Shown: positions 9,938 through 19,175, counted from the stretch's first letter. The stretch: DNA of 64,000 nt from Aeromonas veronii (GCA_041319085.1 CP101033.1:763501-827500); one strand, 5' to 3'. A program made the numbers and translations. The notes: generated by a model from the sequence alone, not told the origin.

Positions 9938-10762
9938 GTGATTTTGGAAACAGAGCTCCCCCAGGCGCAGGACGGCAGTGTGCGCCTGTTGCAAATTACC
10001 GATACCCACCTCTTCGCGAGTGCCGAAGGGCGGCTGTTGGCTGTGCGCACCGCAGAGAGTCTGGCCGCCGTGCTGGAACAGGTGCAGGCCAATGAACACC
10101 CCTATGAGGTGATTCTGGCGACCGGCGATCTGTCGCAGGATCACAGCCCGGAATCCTATCAGCGTTTTGCCTCCATGATGGCGCCCCTGGGTCGCCCCAT
10201 CTACTGGTTGCCCGGCAATCACGATGACAGCCCGCTGATGACCGAATATCTCCATGCCGCCGGGATCAGCGAATCCAAGCAGCTGGTGGGCGATCACTGG
10301 CAGGTGATCCTGCTCGACACCCAGGTGCGCGGCAAACCCCACGGCATGATTGGCGATCACCAGCTGGCCGCCCTCGACCGCGCCCTGCGCCAATATCCCG
10401 ATCGCCACGCCCTGATCACCCTGCACCATCAGGCGGTGCCGGTAGGCTGCGCCTGGCTGGATCAGCACAATCTCAAGAATGCCGATGACCTGTTCGCCGT
10501 ACTGGCCCGTCATCCGCAGCAGAAGACCATACTGTTCGGCCACGTGCATCAGGAGTTTGACGAGGTGCACCGCGGGGTGCGGCTGATTGCCAGCCCATCG
10601 ACTTGCATCCAGTTCAAACCGCTCTCTGATGGCTTCGCGCTGGATGAATCCGGCCCGGGCTGGCGTTATCTCACCCTCTATCCGGATGGGCGGGTGGCCA
10701 GCGAGGTGTGGCGCCTGCCGGTGGGGCAGTTTGTGCCCGACCCCGATGCCACCGGTTATTGA
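9938..10762 (+). CDS. cpdA: 3',5'-cyclic-AMP phosphodiesterase
   Basis: A calcineurin-type metallophosphoesterase that hydrolyses cAMP and so tempers CRP signalling. Metal-binding motifs are in order: ITDTH, ATGDLSQD, GNHD, LHHQ and GHVHQE. The frame is open from 9890 inside yqiB, but the GTG at 9938 places 16 residues before LLQITDTH, exactly as in E. coli CpdA, and gives 274 residues; an AAGAAG stretch precedes it. It is followed 10 bases later by yqiA. Confidence 0.92.
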   Translation: MILETELPQAQDGSVRLLQITDTHLFASAEGRLLAVRTAESLAAVLEQVQANEHPYEVILATGDLSQDHSPESYQRFASMMAPLGRPIYWLPGNHDDSPLMTEYLHAAGISESKQLVGDHWQVILLDTQVRGKPHGMIGDHQLAALDRALRQYPDRHALITLHHQAVPVGCAWLDQHNLKNADDLFAVLARHPQQKTILFGHVHQEFDEVHRGVRLIASPSTCIQFKPLSDGFALDESGPGWRYLTLYPDGRVASEVWRLPVGQFVPDPDATGY

Positions 10763-10772
10763 GGAGGATTGC

Positions 10773-11360
10773 GTGAAGTCGGTTCTCCTTTATCTGCACG
10801 GTTTCAACTCCTCACCGGGCTCCGCCAAGGCGCAGCAGATGGCTGCCTGGGTGGCCGCCAACCGGCCCGACATCGAGGTGATCATTCCGGCCCAGCCCAA
10901 TACGCCAGCGGCGGCCTGGGCGGCCATCGAGCAGACCATCGTCAATCTGCAGCGTCGTTATGGCAGCGGGTTCAAGCTTGGTGCCGTGGGCAGCTCCCTC
11001 GGCGGCTTTATGGCGACCCGGGTGAGCGAGCAGTACGGCTGTCGCGCCGCGCTGATCAATCCGGCGGTGCGCCCGCACGAGCTGCTCTGCGATTACCTCG
11101 GCCCCCAGACCAACCCCTATAGTGGGGAGCAGTACGAACTGCTGCCTGAACATATGGACGAGCTGCGGGCGCTGGCGGTGCCGGTGACGGCGCCGGAGCG
11201 ACTCTGGATCCTGCAACAGCAGGGGGATGAGGTGCTCGACTATCGCAAGGCGCTGGATGAATACCGTTTTGCCCGCCTCTCGCTGGAGTGCGGCGGCAAC
11301 CACGCCTTTGTGGCATTCGAGCGTTACCCCGCCCAAATCATCCGTTTCCTCGGGTTGTAG
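10773..11360 (+). CDS. yqiA: YqiA-type alpha/beta-hydrolase (esterase)
   Basis: A 195-residue small esterase. It starts KSVLLYLHGFNSSPGSAK, has the nucleophile elbow GSSLGG at about residue 73, and ends with the catalytic Asp/His region GGNHAF. The frame is open far upstream, but the GTG at 10773 is preceded by GAGGAGG and gives the family length (E. coli 193). It sits between cpdA and parE as in enterobacteria. The physiological substrate is unknown; short-chain esters are hydrolysed by relatives. Confidence 0.9.
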   Translation: MKSVLLYLHGFNSSPGSAKAQQMAAWVAANRPDIEVIIPAQPNTPAAAWAAIEQTIVNLQRRYGSGFKLGAVGSSLGGFMATRVSEQYGCRAALINPAVRPHELLCDYLGPQTNPYSGEQYELLPEHMDELRALAVPVTAPERLWILQQQGDEVLDYRKALDEYRFARLSLECGGNHAFVAFERYPAQIIRFLGL

Positions 11361-11493
11361 TCAGGATGTGAGTCAATAAGGGCGGTCTCGCCCTGCTTGT
11401 TCTTCTCCAGATCAAGCTTTCGGTGCGGGGAGTTTGTTCTGCCCCCGCCTAGCAGTTAAGATTCCCTCCAAACGTCAATTCGCAAGGCCCTCC

Positions 11494-13404
11494 ATGTCTA
11501 CTCAATACAATGCGGATGCCATTGAGGTCCTCAATGGCCTTGAACCGGTGCGTCGCCGCCCCGGCATGTATACCGACACCACCCGGCCCAATCACCTCGG
11601 CCAGGAGGTCATCGACAACAGCGTCGACGAAGCGCTGGCGGGCCACGCCCGTACTCTGGAGGTGACCCTGTATGAAGACCAGTCCCTCGAGGTGATTGAT
11701 GACGGCCGCGGCATGCCGGTCGATATCCACCCGGAGGAAGGGGTCAGCGGGGTGGAGCTGATCCTCTGCAAGCTGCACGCGGGCGGCAAGTTCTCCAACA
11801 AGAACTACCAGTTCTCCGGCGGTCTGCACGGGGTCGGTATTTCGGTAGTGAACGCCCTCTCCGATCGGGTCGAGGTGACGGTACGTCGCGATGGCCAGGT
11901 CTACGACATCGCCTTCGAGCGCGGCGAGAAGGTGCAGGAGCTGACCATCACCGGCACCTGCGGTCGTCGCAACACCGGCACCCGGGTGCGCTTCTGGCCG
12001 CAGGCGAGCTACTTCGATTCGCCCAAATTCTCGGTCACCAAGCTGGAGCACCTGCTCAAAGCCAAGGCCGTGCTCTGCCCCGGCCTCACCATCAAGTTCC
12101 TCGACAAGAACACCGGCATCAAGCTGGAGTGGTGCTACGAAGATGGCCTCAAGGATTATCTGGTCGATGCGGTCAAGCAGTTCACCTGCCTGCCGGAGCA
12201 GCCCTTTATCGGCTCGTTCAGCTCCGAACAGTCGGCGGTGGACTGGGCGCTCTGCTGGTTGCCGGAAGGGGGCGAATGCCTCGCCGAATCCTATGTGAAC
12301 CTCATTCCCACCGCGCAGGGCGGTACTCACGTCAACGGTCTGCGTCAGGGGCTGCTCGACGCCATGCGCGAGTTCTGCGAGTTCCGCAACCTGCTGCCGC
12401 GCGGGGTCAAGCTGACCCCGGAAGATATCTGGGATCGCTGCGCCTACATCCTCTCCATCAAAATGCAGGATCCGCAGTTCGCCGGTCAGACCAAGGAGCG
12501 GCTCTCCTCCCGTCAGAGCTCGGCGTTCGTCTCCGGCGTGGTGAAGGATGCCTTCAGCCTCTATCTGAACAGCAACACCGAGCTGGCGGAGCAGATCGCC
12601 GAGCTCTGCATCTCCAGCGCCCAGCGCCGGATGCGTGCCGCCAAGACGGTGGTGCGCAAGAAGATTACCCAAGGCCCGGCGCTGCCCGGCAAGCTGACCG
12701 ACTGTGGCTGCGCCGACCCCATGCAGGGCGAGCTGTTCCTGGTGGAGGGTGACTCCGCGGGCGGCAGTGCCAAGCAGGCGCGGGATCGCGAGTTTCAGGC
12801 CATCATGCCGCTGCGCGGCAAGATCCTGAACACCTGGGAGGTGGAGGCCGGTCAGGTGCTTGCCTCGCAAGAAGTTCACGACATCTCGGTCGCCATCGGT
12901 CTTGACCCCGACTCCAACGACCTCAGTGGCCTGCGCTACGGCAAGGTATGCATCCTCGCGGATGCGGACTCGGACGGTCTGCACATCGCCACCCTGCTCT
13001 GCGCCCTGTTTGTGAAGCACTTCCGCGCGCTGGTGGAGAAGGGCCATGTCTATGTGGCCATGCCGCCCCTCTACCGGATCGATATCGGTAAAGAGGTCTA
13101 CTACGCCCTCGATGAGGACGAGAAGAATGGCGTGCTGCAGCGGGTCGAAGCCGAGAAGAAGAAAGGCAAGGTGATGGTGACCCGATTCAAGGGCTTGGGT
13201 GAGATGAACCCGAAACAGCTGCGGGAAACCACCATGGATCCCAACACCCGCCGTCTGGTGCAGCTCACCATGGATCCGGCAGGGGAGAGTGAAGGGGATG
13301 CAGCTGACGAGACCCTGCAGCTGATGGACATGCTGCTGGCCAAGAAGCGGGCGAGCGATCGCCGCGAATGGCTGGAAGAGAAGGGCAACCTCGCCATCAT
13401 TTAA
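11494..13404 (+). CDS. parE: DNA topoisomerase IV subunit B
   Basis: The 636-residue ATPase subunit of topoisomerase IV, which unlinks daughter chromosomes. The GHKL ATPase domain contains ATP-binding EVIDNSVDEALAG and DDGRGMP; the TOPRIM part contains EGDSAGGSAKQ and DADSDG. The frame opens at 11434, but the ATG at 11494 gives the standard N-terminus MSTQYNADAIEVLNGLEPV. The EGDSAGG to DADSDG stretch, where ParE quinolone changes occur, shows nothing obviously unusual against what I remember of E. coli ParE. Confidence 0.97.
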   Translation: MSTQYNADAIEVLNGLEPVRRRPGMYTDTTRPNHLGQEVIDNSVDEALAGHARTLEVTLYEDQSLEVIDDGRGMPVDIHPEEGVSGVELILCKLHAGGKFSNKNYQFSGGLHGVGISVVNALSDRVEVTVRRDGQVYDIAFERGEKVQELTITGTCGRRNTGTRVRFWPQASYFDSPKFSVTKLEHLLKAKAVLCPGLTIKFLDKNTGIKLEWCYEDGLKDYLVDAVKQFTCLPEQPFIGSFSSEQSAVDWALCWLPEGGECLAESYVNLIPTAQGGTHVNGLRQGLLDAMREFCEFRNLLPRGVKLTPEDIWDRCAYILSIKMQDPQFAGQTKERLSSRQSSAFVSGVVKDAFSLYLNSNTELAEQIAELCISSAQRRMRAAKTVVRKKITQGPALPGKLTDCGCADPMQGELFLVEGDSAGGSAKQARDREFQAIMPLRGKILNTWEVEAGQVLASQEVHDISVAIGLDPDSNDLSGLRYGKVCILADADSDGLHIATLLCALFVKHFRALVEKGHVYVAMPPLYRIDIGKEVYYALDEDEKNGVLQRVEAEKKKGKVMVTRFKGLGEMNPKQLRETTMDPNTRRLVQLTMDPAGESEGDAADETLQLMDMLLAKKRASDRREWLEEKGNLAII

Positions 13405-13487
13405 GCCGTCGGCTGGCCCGCACAGGGCCAGCAAGCATTTAGCCGGAGTCGCCCTGTGGCGGCTCCCGAACCGAAAGAGAAAATCAC

Positions 13488-15782
13488 ATGAGTGATGCTA
13501 TCGAGCTCAGTCTGGACGGGGTAGAGCGCCAGCCAATGCGCACCTTTACCGAACAGGCTTACTTGAACTACTCCATGTACGTCATCATGGATCGGGCCCT
13601 GCCGCATATCGGCGATGGCCTCAAACCGGTGCAGCGGCGCATCATCTACGCCATGAGCGAGCTGGGTCTGTCTGCCCTCTCCAAGCACAAGAAGTCCGCC
13701 CGTACCGTGGGTGACGTGCTGGGTAAATATCACCCCCATGGCGACATCGCCTGTTATGAAGCCATGGTGCTGATGGCCCAGCCCTTCTCCTACCGCTACC
13801 CGCTGGTGGACGGTCAGGGTAACTGGGGTGCGCCGGACGATCCCAAATCCTTCGCGGCCATGCGATATACCGAAGCGCGCTTGTCGCGCTTCTCCGAGCT
13901 GCTGCTCTCAGAGCTCGGCCAAGGCACGGTGGAGTGGACGCCGAACTTCGACGGCACTATGAAGGAGCCGGTGGTGCTGCCCGCCCGTCTGCCGCACATC
14001 CTGCTCAACGGGGTGACCGGTATCGCGGTGGGGATGGCGACCGACATCCCGCCCCACAACGCGCGGGAAGTGGCCTACGCCTGTGCCGAGCTGCTCGACA
14101 ACCCCAATGCGGGGCTCGATGTGTTGATGCAGCACATTCAGGGGCCGGACTACCCGACCAACGCCGAGATCATCACCCCGCGCGACGATATCCGCAAAAT
14201 CTACGAGACCGGCAAGGGCTCCATCAAGCAGCGGGCGGTCTGGAGCGAGGAGGATGGCGACATCGTCATCACAGCGCTGCCCCATCAGGCCTCCGGCGCC
14301 AAGATCATGGAGCAGATTGCCGCCCAGATGGTGGCGAAAAAGCTGCCGATGGTGACCGATCTGCGCGATGAATCTGACCACGAGAACCCGACCCGTCTGG
14401 TGATCGTGCCGCGCTCCAACCGGGTGGATGTGGAGGGGCTGATGGCCCACCTGTTCGCCACCACGGATCTGGAGAAGAACTACCGGGTCAACCTCAACAT
14501 CCTCGGCCTCGACAACCGGCCGCAGGTGAAGTGCCTCAAGACCATCCTCAGCGAGTGGATCCAGTTCCGCCGCAAGACCGTGCGTCGCCGTCTGCAATTC
14601 CGCCTCGACAAAGTGCTGGCTCGCCTGCATATCCTCGAAGGCTTGCTGGTGGCCTACCTCAACATCGACGAGGTGATCGAGATCATCCGTACCGAGGATG
14701 AGCCGGGCAAGGTGATGGTGGAGCGCTTCAATATCAGCGAGACCCAGGCCGAAGCGATCCTCGAGCTGAAACTGCGCCATCTGGCCAAGCTCGAAGAGTT
14801 CAAGCTGCGCGCCGAACAGGATGAACTGGCGCAAGAGCGCGACAAGCTGGAGCTGATCCTGGGCTCCGAGCGTCGCCTCAACACCCTGCTCAAGAAAGAG
14901 CTGCTGGCCGATGCCGAGAAGTACGGCGACGATCGCCGCACCCCGCTGGTGGAGCGTGCCACCGCGGTGGCGCTTACCGAGAAGGAGCTGATTCCCAGCG
15001 AACCGGTCACCGTCATCCTCTCCGACAAGGGGTGGGTGCGCGCCGCCAAGGGCCACGACGTGGACGTGGCGGGGCTCTCCTACAAGGCGGGGGACAGCTA
15101 TCTGGCCCACGCCTGTGGCCGCAGCAACCAGCAGGCGGTGTTCCTCTCCACGCTGGGGAGAACCTACGCCCTCGAATCTCACACCCTGCCATCCGCCCGT
15201 AGTCAGGGCGAACCGCTCACCGGCCGCTTTGCGCTGGGGGTAGGGGAAGAAGTGCGCCATCTGGTGATGGGTAACGAAGGCGAACCCTATCTGATCGCGA
15301 GCGATGCCGGTTACGGCTTTGTCTGCACCTATGACGACCTTATCGGCAAGAACAAGAACGGCAAGGCGCTGCTCACCGTGCCGGAAGGCGGTCAGGTGAT
15401 GGCGCCCCAGAAGATTGGCTCGCCGGAGACCGATCTCTGCATGGCCATCTCCAACGAAGGGCGCATGCTGCTGTTCCCACTCAACACCCTGCCGGTACTC
15501 GGCAAGGGCAAGGGCAACAAGCTTATCAGCATTCCGTCGGCTCGCGTGAAGGCGCGGGAAGAGTTTATGGTGATGGCCGCCATTATCCCGCAGGGGCAAT
15601 ATGTCACCCTGTTTGCCGGCAAGCGCAAGCTGACCCTCAAACCCTCTGATCTCGACTACTACCGCGGCGAGCGCGGCCGCCGTGGCGCCAAGCTGCCCCG
15701 CGGTTTGCAACGCGTCGATCGTATCGAGATAGAACCCGCCGCCGGTGCCGAACCGGTAGCTGGGGAAAATCAGGAAGGGTAA
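13488..15782 (+). CDS. parC: DNA topoisomerase IV subunit A, with Ile at the E. coli Ser80 position
   Basis: The 764-residue breakage-reunion subunit of topoisomerase IV. The active-site Tyr lies in [11 protein letters not shown], and the C-terminal beta-pinwheel domain begins around residue 500. The quinolone-resistance-determining region reads [16 protein letters not shown]. coli has HPHGDSACYE. Ile87 here (codon ATC, 13746-13748) therefore replaces Ser80 of E. coli numbering, a well-known resistance substitution reachable from AGC by one base change. Glu91 (E. coli Glu84) is unchanged. It lies 83 bases after parE. Confidence 0.97.
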   Translation: MSDAIELSLDGVERQPMRTFTEQAYLNYSMYVIMDRALPHIGDGLKPVQRRIIYAMSELGLSALSKHKKSARTVGDVLGKYHPHGDIACYEAMVLMAQPFSYRYPLVDGQGNWGAPDDPKSFAAMRYTEARLSRFSELLLSELGQGTVEWTPNFDGTMKEPVVLPARLPHILLNGVTGIAVGMATDIPPHNAREVAYACAELLDNPNAGLDVLMQHIQGPDYPTNAEIITPRDDIRKIYETGKGSIKQRAVWSEEDGDIVITALPHQASGAKIMEQIAAQMVAKKLPMVTDLRDESDHENPTRLVIVPRSNRVDVEGLMAHLFATTDLEKNYRVNLNILGLDNRPQVKCLKTILSEWIQFRRKTVRRRLQFRLDKVLARLHILEGLLVAYLNIDEVIEIIRTEDEPGKVMVERFNISETQAEAILELKLRHLAKLEEFKLRAEQDELAQERDKLELILGSERRLNTLLKKELLADAEKYGDDRRTPLVERATAVALTEKELIPSEPVTVILSDKGWVRAAKGHDVDVAGLSYKAGDSYLAHACGRSNQQAVFLSTLGRTYALESHTLPSARSQGEPLTGRFALGVGEEVRHLVMGNEGEPYLIASDAGYGFVCTYDDLIGKNKNGKALLTVPEGGQVMAPQKIGSPETDLCMAISNEGRMLLFPLNTLPVLGKGKGNKLISIPSARVKAREEFMVMAAIIPQGQYVTLFAGKRKLTLKPSDLDYYRGERGRRGAKLPRGLQRVDRIEIEPAAGAEPVAGENQEG

Positions 15783-15789
15783 TGAATAT

Positions 15790-15815
15790 AAAAGGGCGCG
15801 AAAGTGCCCTTCTTA
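15790..15815 (+). terminator. Terminator after parC
   Basis: An AAGGGC / GCCCTT stem with an 8-base loop is followed by a T-rich stretch (TCTTATT), directly after the parC stop. The T-run is weak. Confidence 0.6.
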
Positions 15816-15879
15816 TTATGTCATTGCGTGAAGTGGTTGTTTATTTTTGGTTGTTCTGGATTTAAGTTTTTTATTAATG

Positions 15880-15932
15880 TTTGATATGGGTTTGATATGG
15901 GTTTGATATGGGTTTGATATGGGTTTGATATG
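15880..15932 (+). repeat. 11-bp tandem repeat TTTGATATGGG, 4.8 copies
   Basis: Four perfect units begin at 15880, 15891, 15902 and 15913, and a partial fifth unit (15924-15932) ends on the ATG of the next gene. Each unit holds an ATG; because 11 is not a multiple of three these fall in different frames, and an in-frame TGA closes each frame within 33 bases. Copy-number change would therefore alter the spacing upstream of the gene rather than extend it. Confidence 0.95.
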
Positions 15933-16346
15933 TATCAAGAGGCACTTGAACAGTTAAACTGGATTTATTCTGGCCTTGCTGGAATTTGTTTGGCTGTAAT
16001 ATTAACCACATTAACTTTAGATGGTGAAGTTATTGATAAAAGTTATTCACTAATGCTTTCCATTTCATTATTCACAATTTCATTTGTGATGTATACATGC
16101 TTTACAATAGTACATGTCACTATATCTGAGGCAAAAATTAACTTTGCTATTATCAATGAAGAACTTTCAAAAAAATGGGTTCGTTCGTTAACGTACTTAT
16201 CATTTTATTTATTGTATTTTGCTTTCTTTTTTCTGCTGTGTCATATAAGTATTTTGTTTGGAATGGTGTATGCTTTATCATCGCTGCTTTTATTTCCGTT
16301 GACAAAATATTTTTTGGGTAAAATTGGTATCAGTATAGGTATTTAA
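15930..16346 (+). CDS. Small membrane protein of unknown function
   Basis: A 138-residue protein that I do not recognise. It shows four likely membrane segments in two hairpins (about residues 12-28, 40-65, 88-108 and 108-130) separated by a polar central loop (ISEAKINFAIINEELSKKW). The DNA is strongly AT-rich, unlike the GC-rich parC upstream, which suggests transfer. The ATG is the last one of the 11-bp tandem repeat. It converges on the secreted-protein gene at 16486-16890. Whether the two are functionally linked cannot be told from the sequence. Confidence 0.65.
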   Translation: MYQEALEQLNWIYSGLAGICLAVILTTLTLDGEVIDKSYSLMLSISLFTISFVMYTCFTIVHVTISEAKINFAIINEELSKKWVRSLTYLSFYLLYFAFFFLLCHISILFGMVYALSSLLLFPLTKYFLGKIGISIGI

Positions 16347-16485
16347 ATTTACTCGAAGTGTATTTGTGAACATGTGATATGGTGGCTATTTTTAACATGT
16401 TATAATGGTTGCAAATTATTTGGCCGATAGTAATTTTAAATTCGGCCAACACTAGGTTATTTATGCTTATTTATCCTGTGGTAGG

Positions 16486-16890
16486 TTATATTTCATCTTC
16501 ACACATAGCTTTTAAAATAGATGGATTTATTGAATTTGACATATGCTTATTTGATGAGAGGTATCCAATTATATTGTTATCTTTGACTATCATCGGAGGA
16601 GTTGTCGACATATTGTTAAAGGGTGAGTGTGAACTATACTTCCCGCCAAAACTTCCATAATCGTTCCAAATTGATTCTGACGAATATTTACTACCATAAT
16701 TACCAAACTCATTAAATATTGATTTGGCATTAAATTTATTATCTATTGTACCTAAAAAAGTATTGCTACTATCTTGGGCTAGTACATATGAACCGCGAAC
16801 TATATTACATATGTTTGATGAAATCGCTTGGTTAGACCATAAACATACCAAAAATAATGTGAGTGAAAGAATTTTTTTATGCTTTTCCAT
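16486..16890 (-). CDS. Small secreted protein with YGSKYSS-type repeats
   Basis: A 134-residue AT-rich gene. Residues 1-25 form a clear signal peptide (basic MEKHKK, hydrophobic ILSLTLFLVCLW, then SNQAISS). The mature part holds a twofold repeat, SIFNEFGNYGSKYSSE and SIWNDYGSFGGKYSSH, then SPFNN and PPMIV followed by IIGYLSSN. I recall this motif from uncharacterised secreted proteins of many bacteria; no function is established to my knowledge. An overlapping plus-strand frame (16409-16660) lacks such features and is taken as a shadow. Confidence 0.7.
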   Translation of the reverse strand: MEKHKKILSLTLFLVCLWSNQAISSNICNIVRGSYVLAQDSSNTFLGTIDNKFNAKSIFNEFGNYGSKYSSESIWNDYGSFGGKYSSHSPFNNMSTTPPMIVKDNNIIGYLSSNKHMSNSINPSILKAMCEDEI

Positions 16891-17052
16891 ATATAACCTG
16901 TTATGTTTTTGTATTGTGTGAAAATGTTAAAAACAAATATCTAATAGGCCATTCCATATTGGTTTATGTAGAGTTGATATATTGTCATTTTTATAGCGTA
17001 AAAATATTGATGCGTATCACACCGTGAGTATCTCATAATTATGTACAGGACC
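16891..17052. other. AT-rich non-coding stretch
   Basis: Upstream region of the secreted-protein gene, about 70% A+T. It presumably holds that gene's promoter; I see no gene or clear repeat. Together with 17053-17381 it makes a poorly annotated gap of about 490 bases. Confidence 0.5.
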
Positions 17053-17238
17053 TTAAGCGGCGAGTCCATTTAAAACGCCTTCCAAGTCCCTGTTTTGTAT
17101 CGACTTTATCTGCTTGGTTCGGCAAGCATTCTTGGACAAATAATCGGCCGCCCATTCCAGTCTCTCCCTTATTTCAGCAGTAAATTTGGACACCCATCTT
17201 TTGGAGTACGCCACTATCAGGCTGCTTGCAGGCACCAT
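17053..17238 (-). CDS. Possible small or remnant ORF
   Basis: A 61-residue frame, not recognised. It has a plausible codon pattern (FTAEIRERLEWAADYLSKNA) and could be the tail of a longer lost gene, since the DNA changes composition around it. No good ribosome-binding site is visible at its ATG. It contains TTTGGACACCCATC, a degenerate match to the inverse of the motif repeated upstream of the transposase, which may be chance. Confidence 0.3.
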   Translation of the reverse strand: MVPASSLIVAYSKRWVSKFTAEIRERLEWAADYLSKNACRTKQIKSIQNRDLEGVLNGLAA

Positions 17239-17381
17239 AATGGTGTATGCATTCGAACTGATGCCTGCAAAAATCGGCTAGTGAGAGAAATTTTCAGGTT
17301 TAGAAAGCAACAGCTCCTGCACAGCCATTCACTGAACTGTGTGCAATACCCGGAACTATCGGCAGGGTGGACGCAAAGCAA

Positions 17382-18332
17382 TCAAAGCCGTGGTTGATGG
17401 CATCGCCGCTGGCCACAGTGGCGGGCAAACTGCTGACATTGATCTCTGTCTCCCACCACTCTGATCCCTTGTTGCCTGAACAGCGTCACCTGTTTCAACC
17501 AGCGAACGCCATCAAGGCCCAGCCGTTCCAGGATAGATCCAAGGTGCGCCGGAATATGACCCTGTTTGTCGGGCCGAATAGCACGACCAGTCCAATCAAC
17601 CAACATCAGGTAGTCAGTGAAGGCATAGGGTAATTCTTCAGACTTCCCTTGGCTGGCAAACGGCAGCAAAAGTGGTGGTAAAACCTCAGGAGTAGCAGGC
17701 TCGTCAAGGCGCTGTTTGATACTGGTGTAGTCACTCAGCTCTGGCCGATCTGTCAACGCGGCTCGTATCGGATTGAGGTCAACATACGCCATACAGGCCA
17801 ACAAGGCTGATTCGGTGAGCAACGCCTGGCTCTTGAAGCGGCCCTCCCAGAAATGGCCCTTGCAACCATCTTCCTGATTGGCCTGACGGGCCAGATTTTC
17901 ATTGAGTAGCCGAATAAACCAGCTGATGGAGTGAAGCCGCTCCCGCCATTGGGCCAGCAATTGTTGCACAACAGCCAGTTCAGGCTCGATCAGCACCTCC
18001 CCCTGATACCAACGCCTGACCAACTGCGGCCACTGGAAAAGCGCGGCCCAGCGCTCAGCCACCTCCCGTTCACTCCAATTGGCTGCGGTGTCGGGCTCCA
18101 CCTTAAGCACCAGATGATAGTGATTGCTCATTACCGCATAAGCACAAATGCCGATCGCAAACAGCCGCGACAGTTGTCCCAACTTGTCGACCACCCACTG
18201 ACGCCGATGCTCGTAGCTCTGGCCAGAATGGGCATCGTCACCACACAGAAAGGCTCGCCGCACACAGCGGCTGACCACGTGGTAGTAAGGCGTATCCTGC
18301 AAGCTGATTTGACGTGAACGGGCAATGGTCAT
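17382..18332 (-). CDS. REP-associated tyrosine (Y1/HUH) transposase
   Basis: A 316-residue protein of the IS200-like transposase superfamily. The N-terminus (QISLQDTPYYHVVSRC) and the HUH metal site in MSNHYHLVLK identify the RAYT-type group, whose members cut single-stranded DNA at palindromic REP sequences. The FWEGRFKSQ and AYVDLNPIRA segments are also typical of the group. Its start codon lies inside the first of two 90-bp direct repeats upstream. No terminal inverted repeats are visible, as expected for this class. It looks intact. Confidence 0.88.
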   Translation of the reverse strand: MTIARSRQISLQDTPYYHVVSRCVRRAFLCGDDAHSGQSYEHRRQWVVDKLGQLSRLFAIGICAYAVMSNHYHLVLKVEPDTAANWSEREVAERWAALFQWPQLVRRWYQGEVLIEPELAVVQQLLAQWRERLHSISWFIRLLNENLARQANQEDGCKGHFWEGRFKSQALLTESALLACMAYVDLNPIRAALTDRPELSDYTSIKQRLDEPATPEVLPPLLLPFASQGKSEELPYAFTDYLMLVDWTGRAIRPDKQGHIPAHLGSILERLGLDGVRWLKQVTLFRQQGIRVVGDRDQCQQFARHCGQRRCHQPRL

Positions 18333-18417
18333 GGCGTATCCCTCAACGGTGGCCTCTCAAGTCAAGAACAGCACTACGCCACTGTCAAAAGGAAAAGGGT
18401 GGGTGTCCCAGATTTTC
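18328..18417 (-). repeat. 90-bp direct repeat, copy A (overlaps the transposase start)
   Basis: This copy is 121 bases from copy B (18449-18538) and identical apart from one G/A difference. It includes the transposase start codon and ends in GGTGGGTGTCCCAGATTTTC. The same short motif occurs again between the copies (about 18426-18446) and, shortened, at about 18542-18557, giving at least four occurrences in 160 bases. Confidence 0.92.
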
Positions 18418-18448
18418 GATGAAAAAGGTGGGTGTCCCAGATTTTCCA

Positions 18449-18538
18449 GTCATGGCGTATCCCTCAACGGTGACCTCTCAAGTCAAGAACAGCACTACGC
18501 CACTGTCAAAAGGAAAAGGGTGGGTGTCCCAGATTTTC
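18449..18538 (-). repeat. 90-bp direct repeat, copy B
   Basis: This is the second copy of the transposase 5' flank, with no coding sequence behind it. The gap 18333-18609 contains only these repeats and the GTGTCCCAGATTTT motifs, which are candidate recognition sites for the neighbouring transposase. Confidence 0.92.
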
Positions 18539-18609
18539 TGTAGGTGTCCCAGATTTTGCTCCTTCCCAGATTTTCCGTGACAAAGAGGGAGGGCGTATTG
18601 CCCGGTTGA

Positions 18610-18975
18610 TCAGGCCAGCGTCAGTTGTTGGCTGCGCGCGCGCCACAGCCGCTCGTGGAAGAAGAACACCACGGTGTTGATGGCCGGTTCGATCATCGCC
18701 ATCACGCCGCCGGTGAGCAGTTCGCCGCTCAGCAGGAAGGCAACCCCGAAGGCGATGCTGAAGTGCACCAGCGCGAAGCTGCTGGTCTTGGTCTGCAGAC
18801 TGTGGTTTGGCTTGAGCTTTTGCCAGCCAAGGTCATGAAAGTAGAAGGCGACCGTGTTGACGGCGGGCTCGATCAGGGCGATCAGGCTGGCGGTCAGCAG
18901 CTCACCGGTCAGCAGGTAGGCTACGGTAAAGGCGACACCAAAGTGCAGGATGGCAAAGCTGATGGTCTTTTTCAT
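18610..18975 (-). CDS. Tandem DUF2061 membrane protein
   Basis: A 121-residue protein built of two copies of a roughly 50-residue DUF2061 unit. Each copy reads H(F)xxAFxVAxLLxGELLTxxxxAxIEPAxNTVxFxFH; repeat 1 covers about residues 9-50 and repeat 2 about 68-110. Each carries two short membrane segments. Function is unknown. It is a single-gene unit between the transposase region and rlmJ. Confidence 0.85.
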   Translation of the reverse strand: MKKTISFAILHFGVAFTVAYLLTGELLTASLIALIEPAVNTVAFYFHDLGWQKLKPNHSLQTKTSSFALVHFSIAFGVAFLLSGELLTGGVMAMIEPAINTVVFFFHERLWRARSQQLTLA

Positions 18976-19140
18976 GATGGCGGCTCCCTCTGTTGATGGA
19001 GAGAGTATCCGCCGAAATGAGACTAAATGAAAACCATTCTCATCTATTGCCGAAATAGAGAGAACCTATCAACGGGAAGTACATGCCAGTACAACGGCGA
19101 GATAGCCGCTGTGCTGCATGAAAGGGCTGGGCAAACCGGA

Positions 19141-19175
19141 AAAAAACGAAGCCCCGTTGAGTGGCTTCGTTTTTT
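19141..19175 (-). terminator. Terminator after rlmJ
   Basis: A stem of ACGAAGCC / GGCTTCGT flanked by A6 and T6, about 30 bases beyond the rlmJ stop codon; it would also work on the plus strand. Confidence 0.8.

Noticed and set aside
11449..13434. A 661-codon minus-strand open frame opposite parE
   Set aside because: Shadow of the GC-rich parE codons; no domain signature, while the plus strand encodes a complete ParE.
13908..15710. A 600-codon minus-strand frame opposite parC
   Set aside because: Low-complexity, His/Gln/Leu-rich translation typical of antisense frames in GC-rich genes.
16409..16660. An 83-codon plus-strand ORF in the AT-rich islet
   Set aside because: Overlaps the minus-strand secreted protein, which has a clear signal peptide and repeats; the plus frame has no ribosome-binding site.
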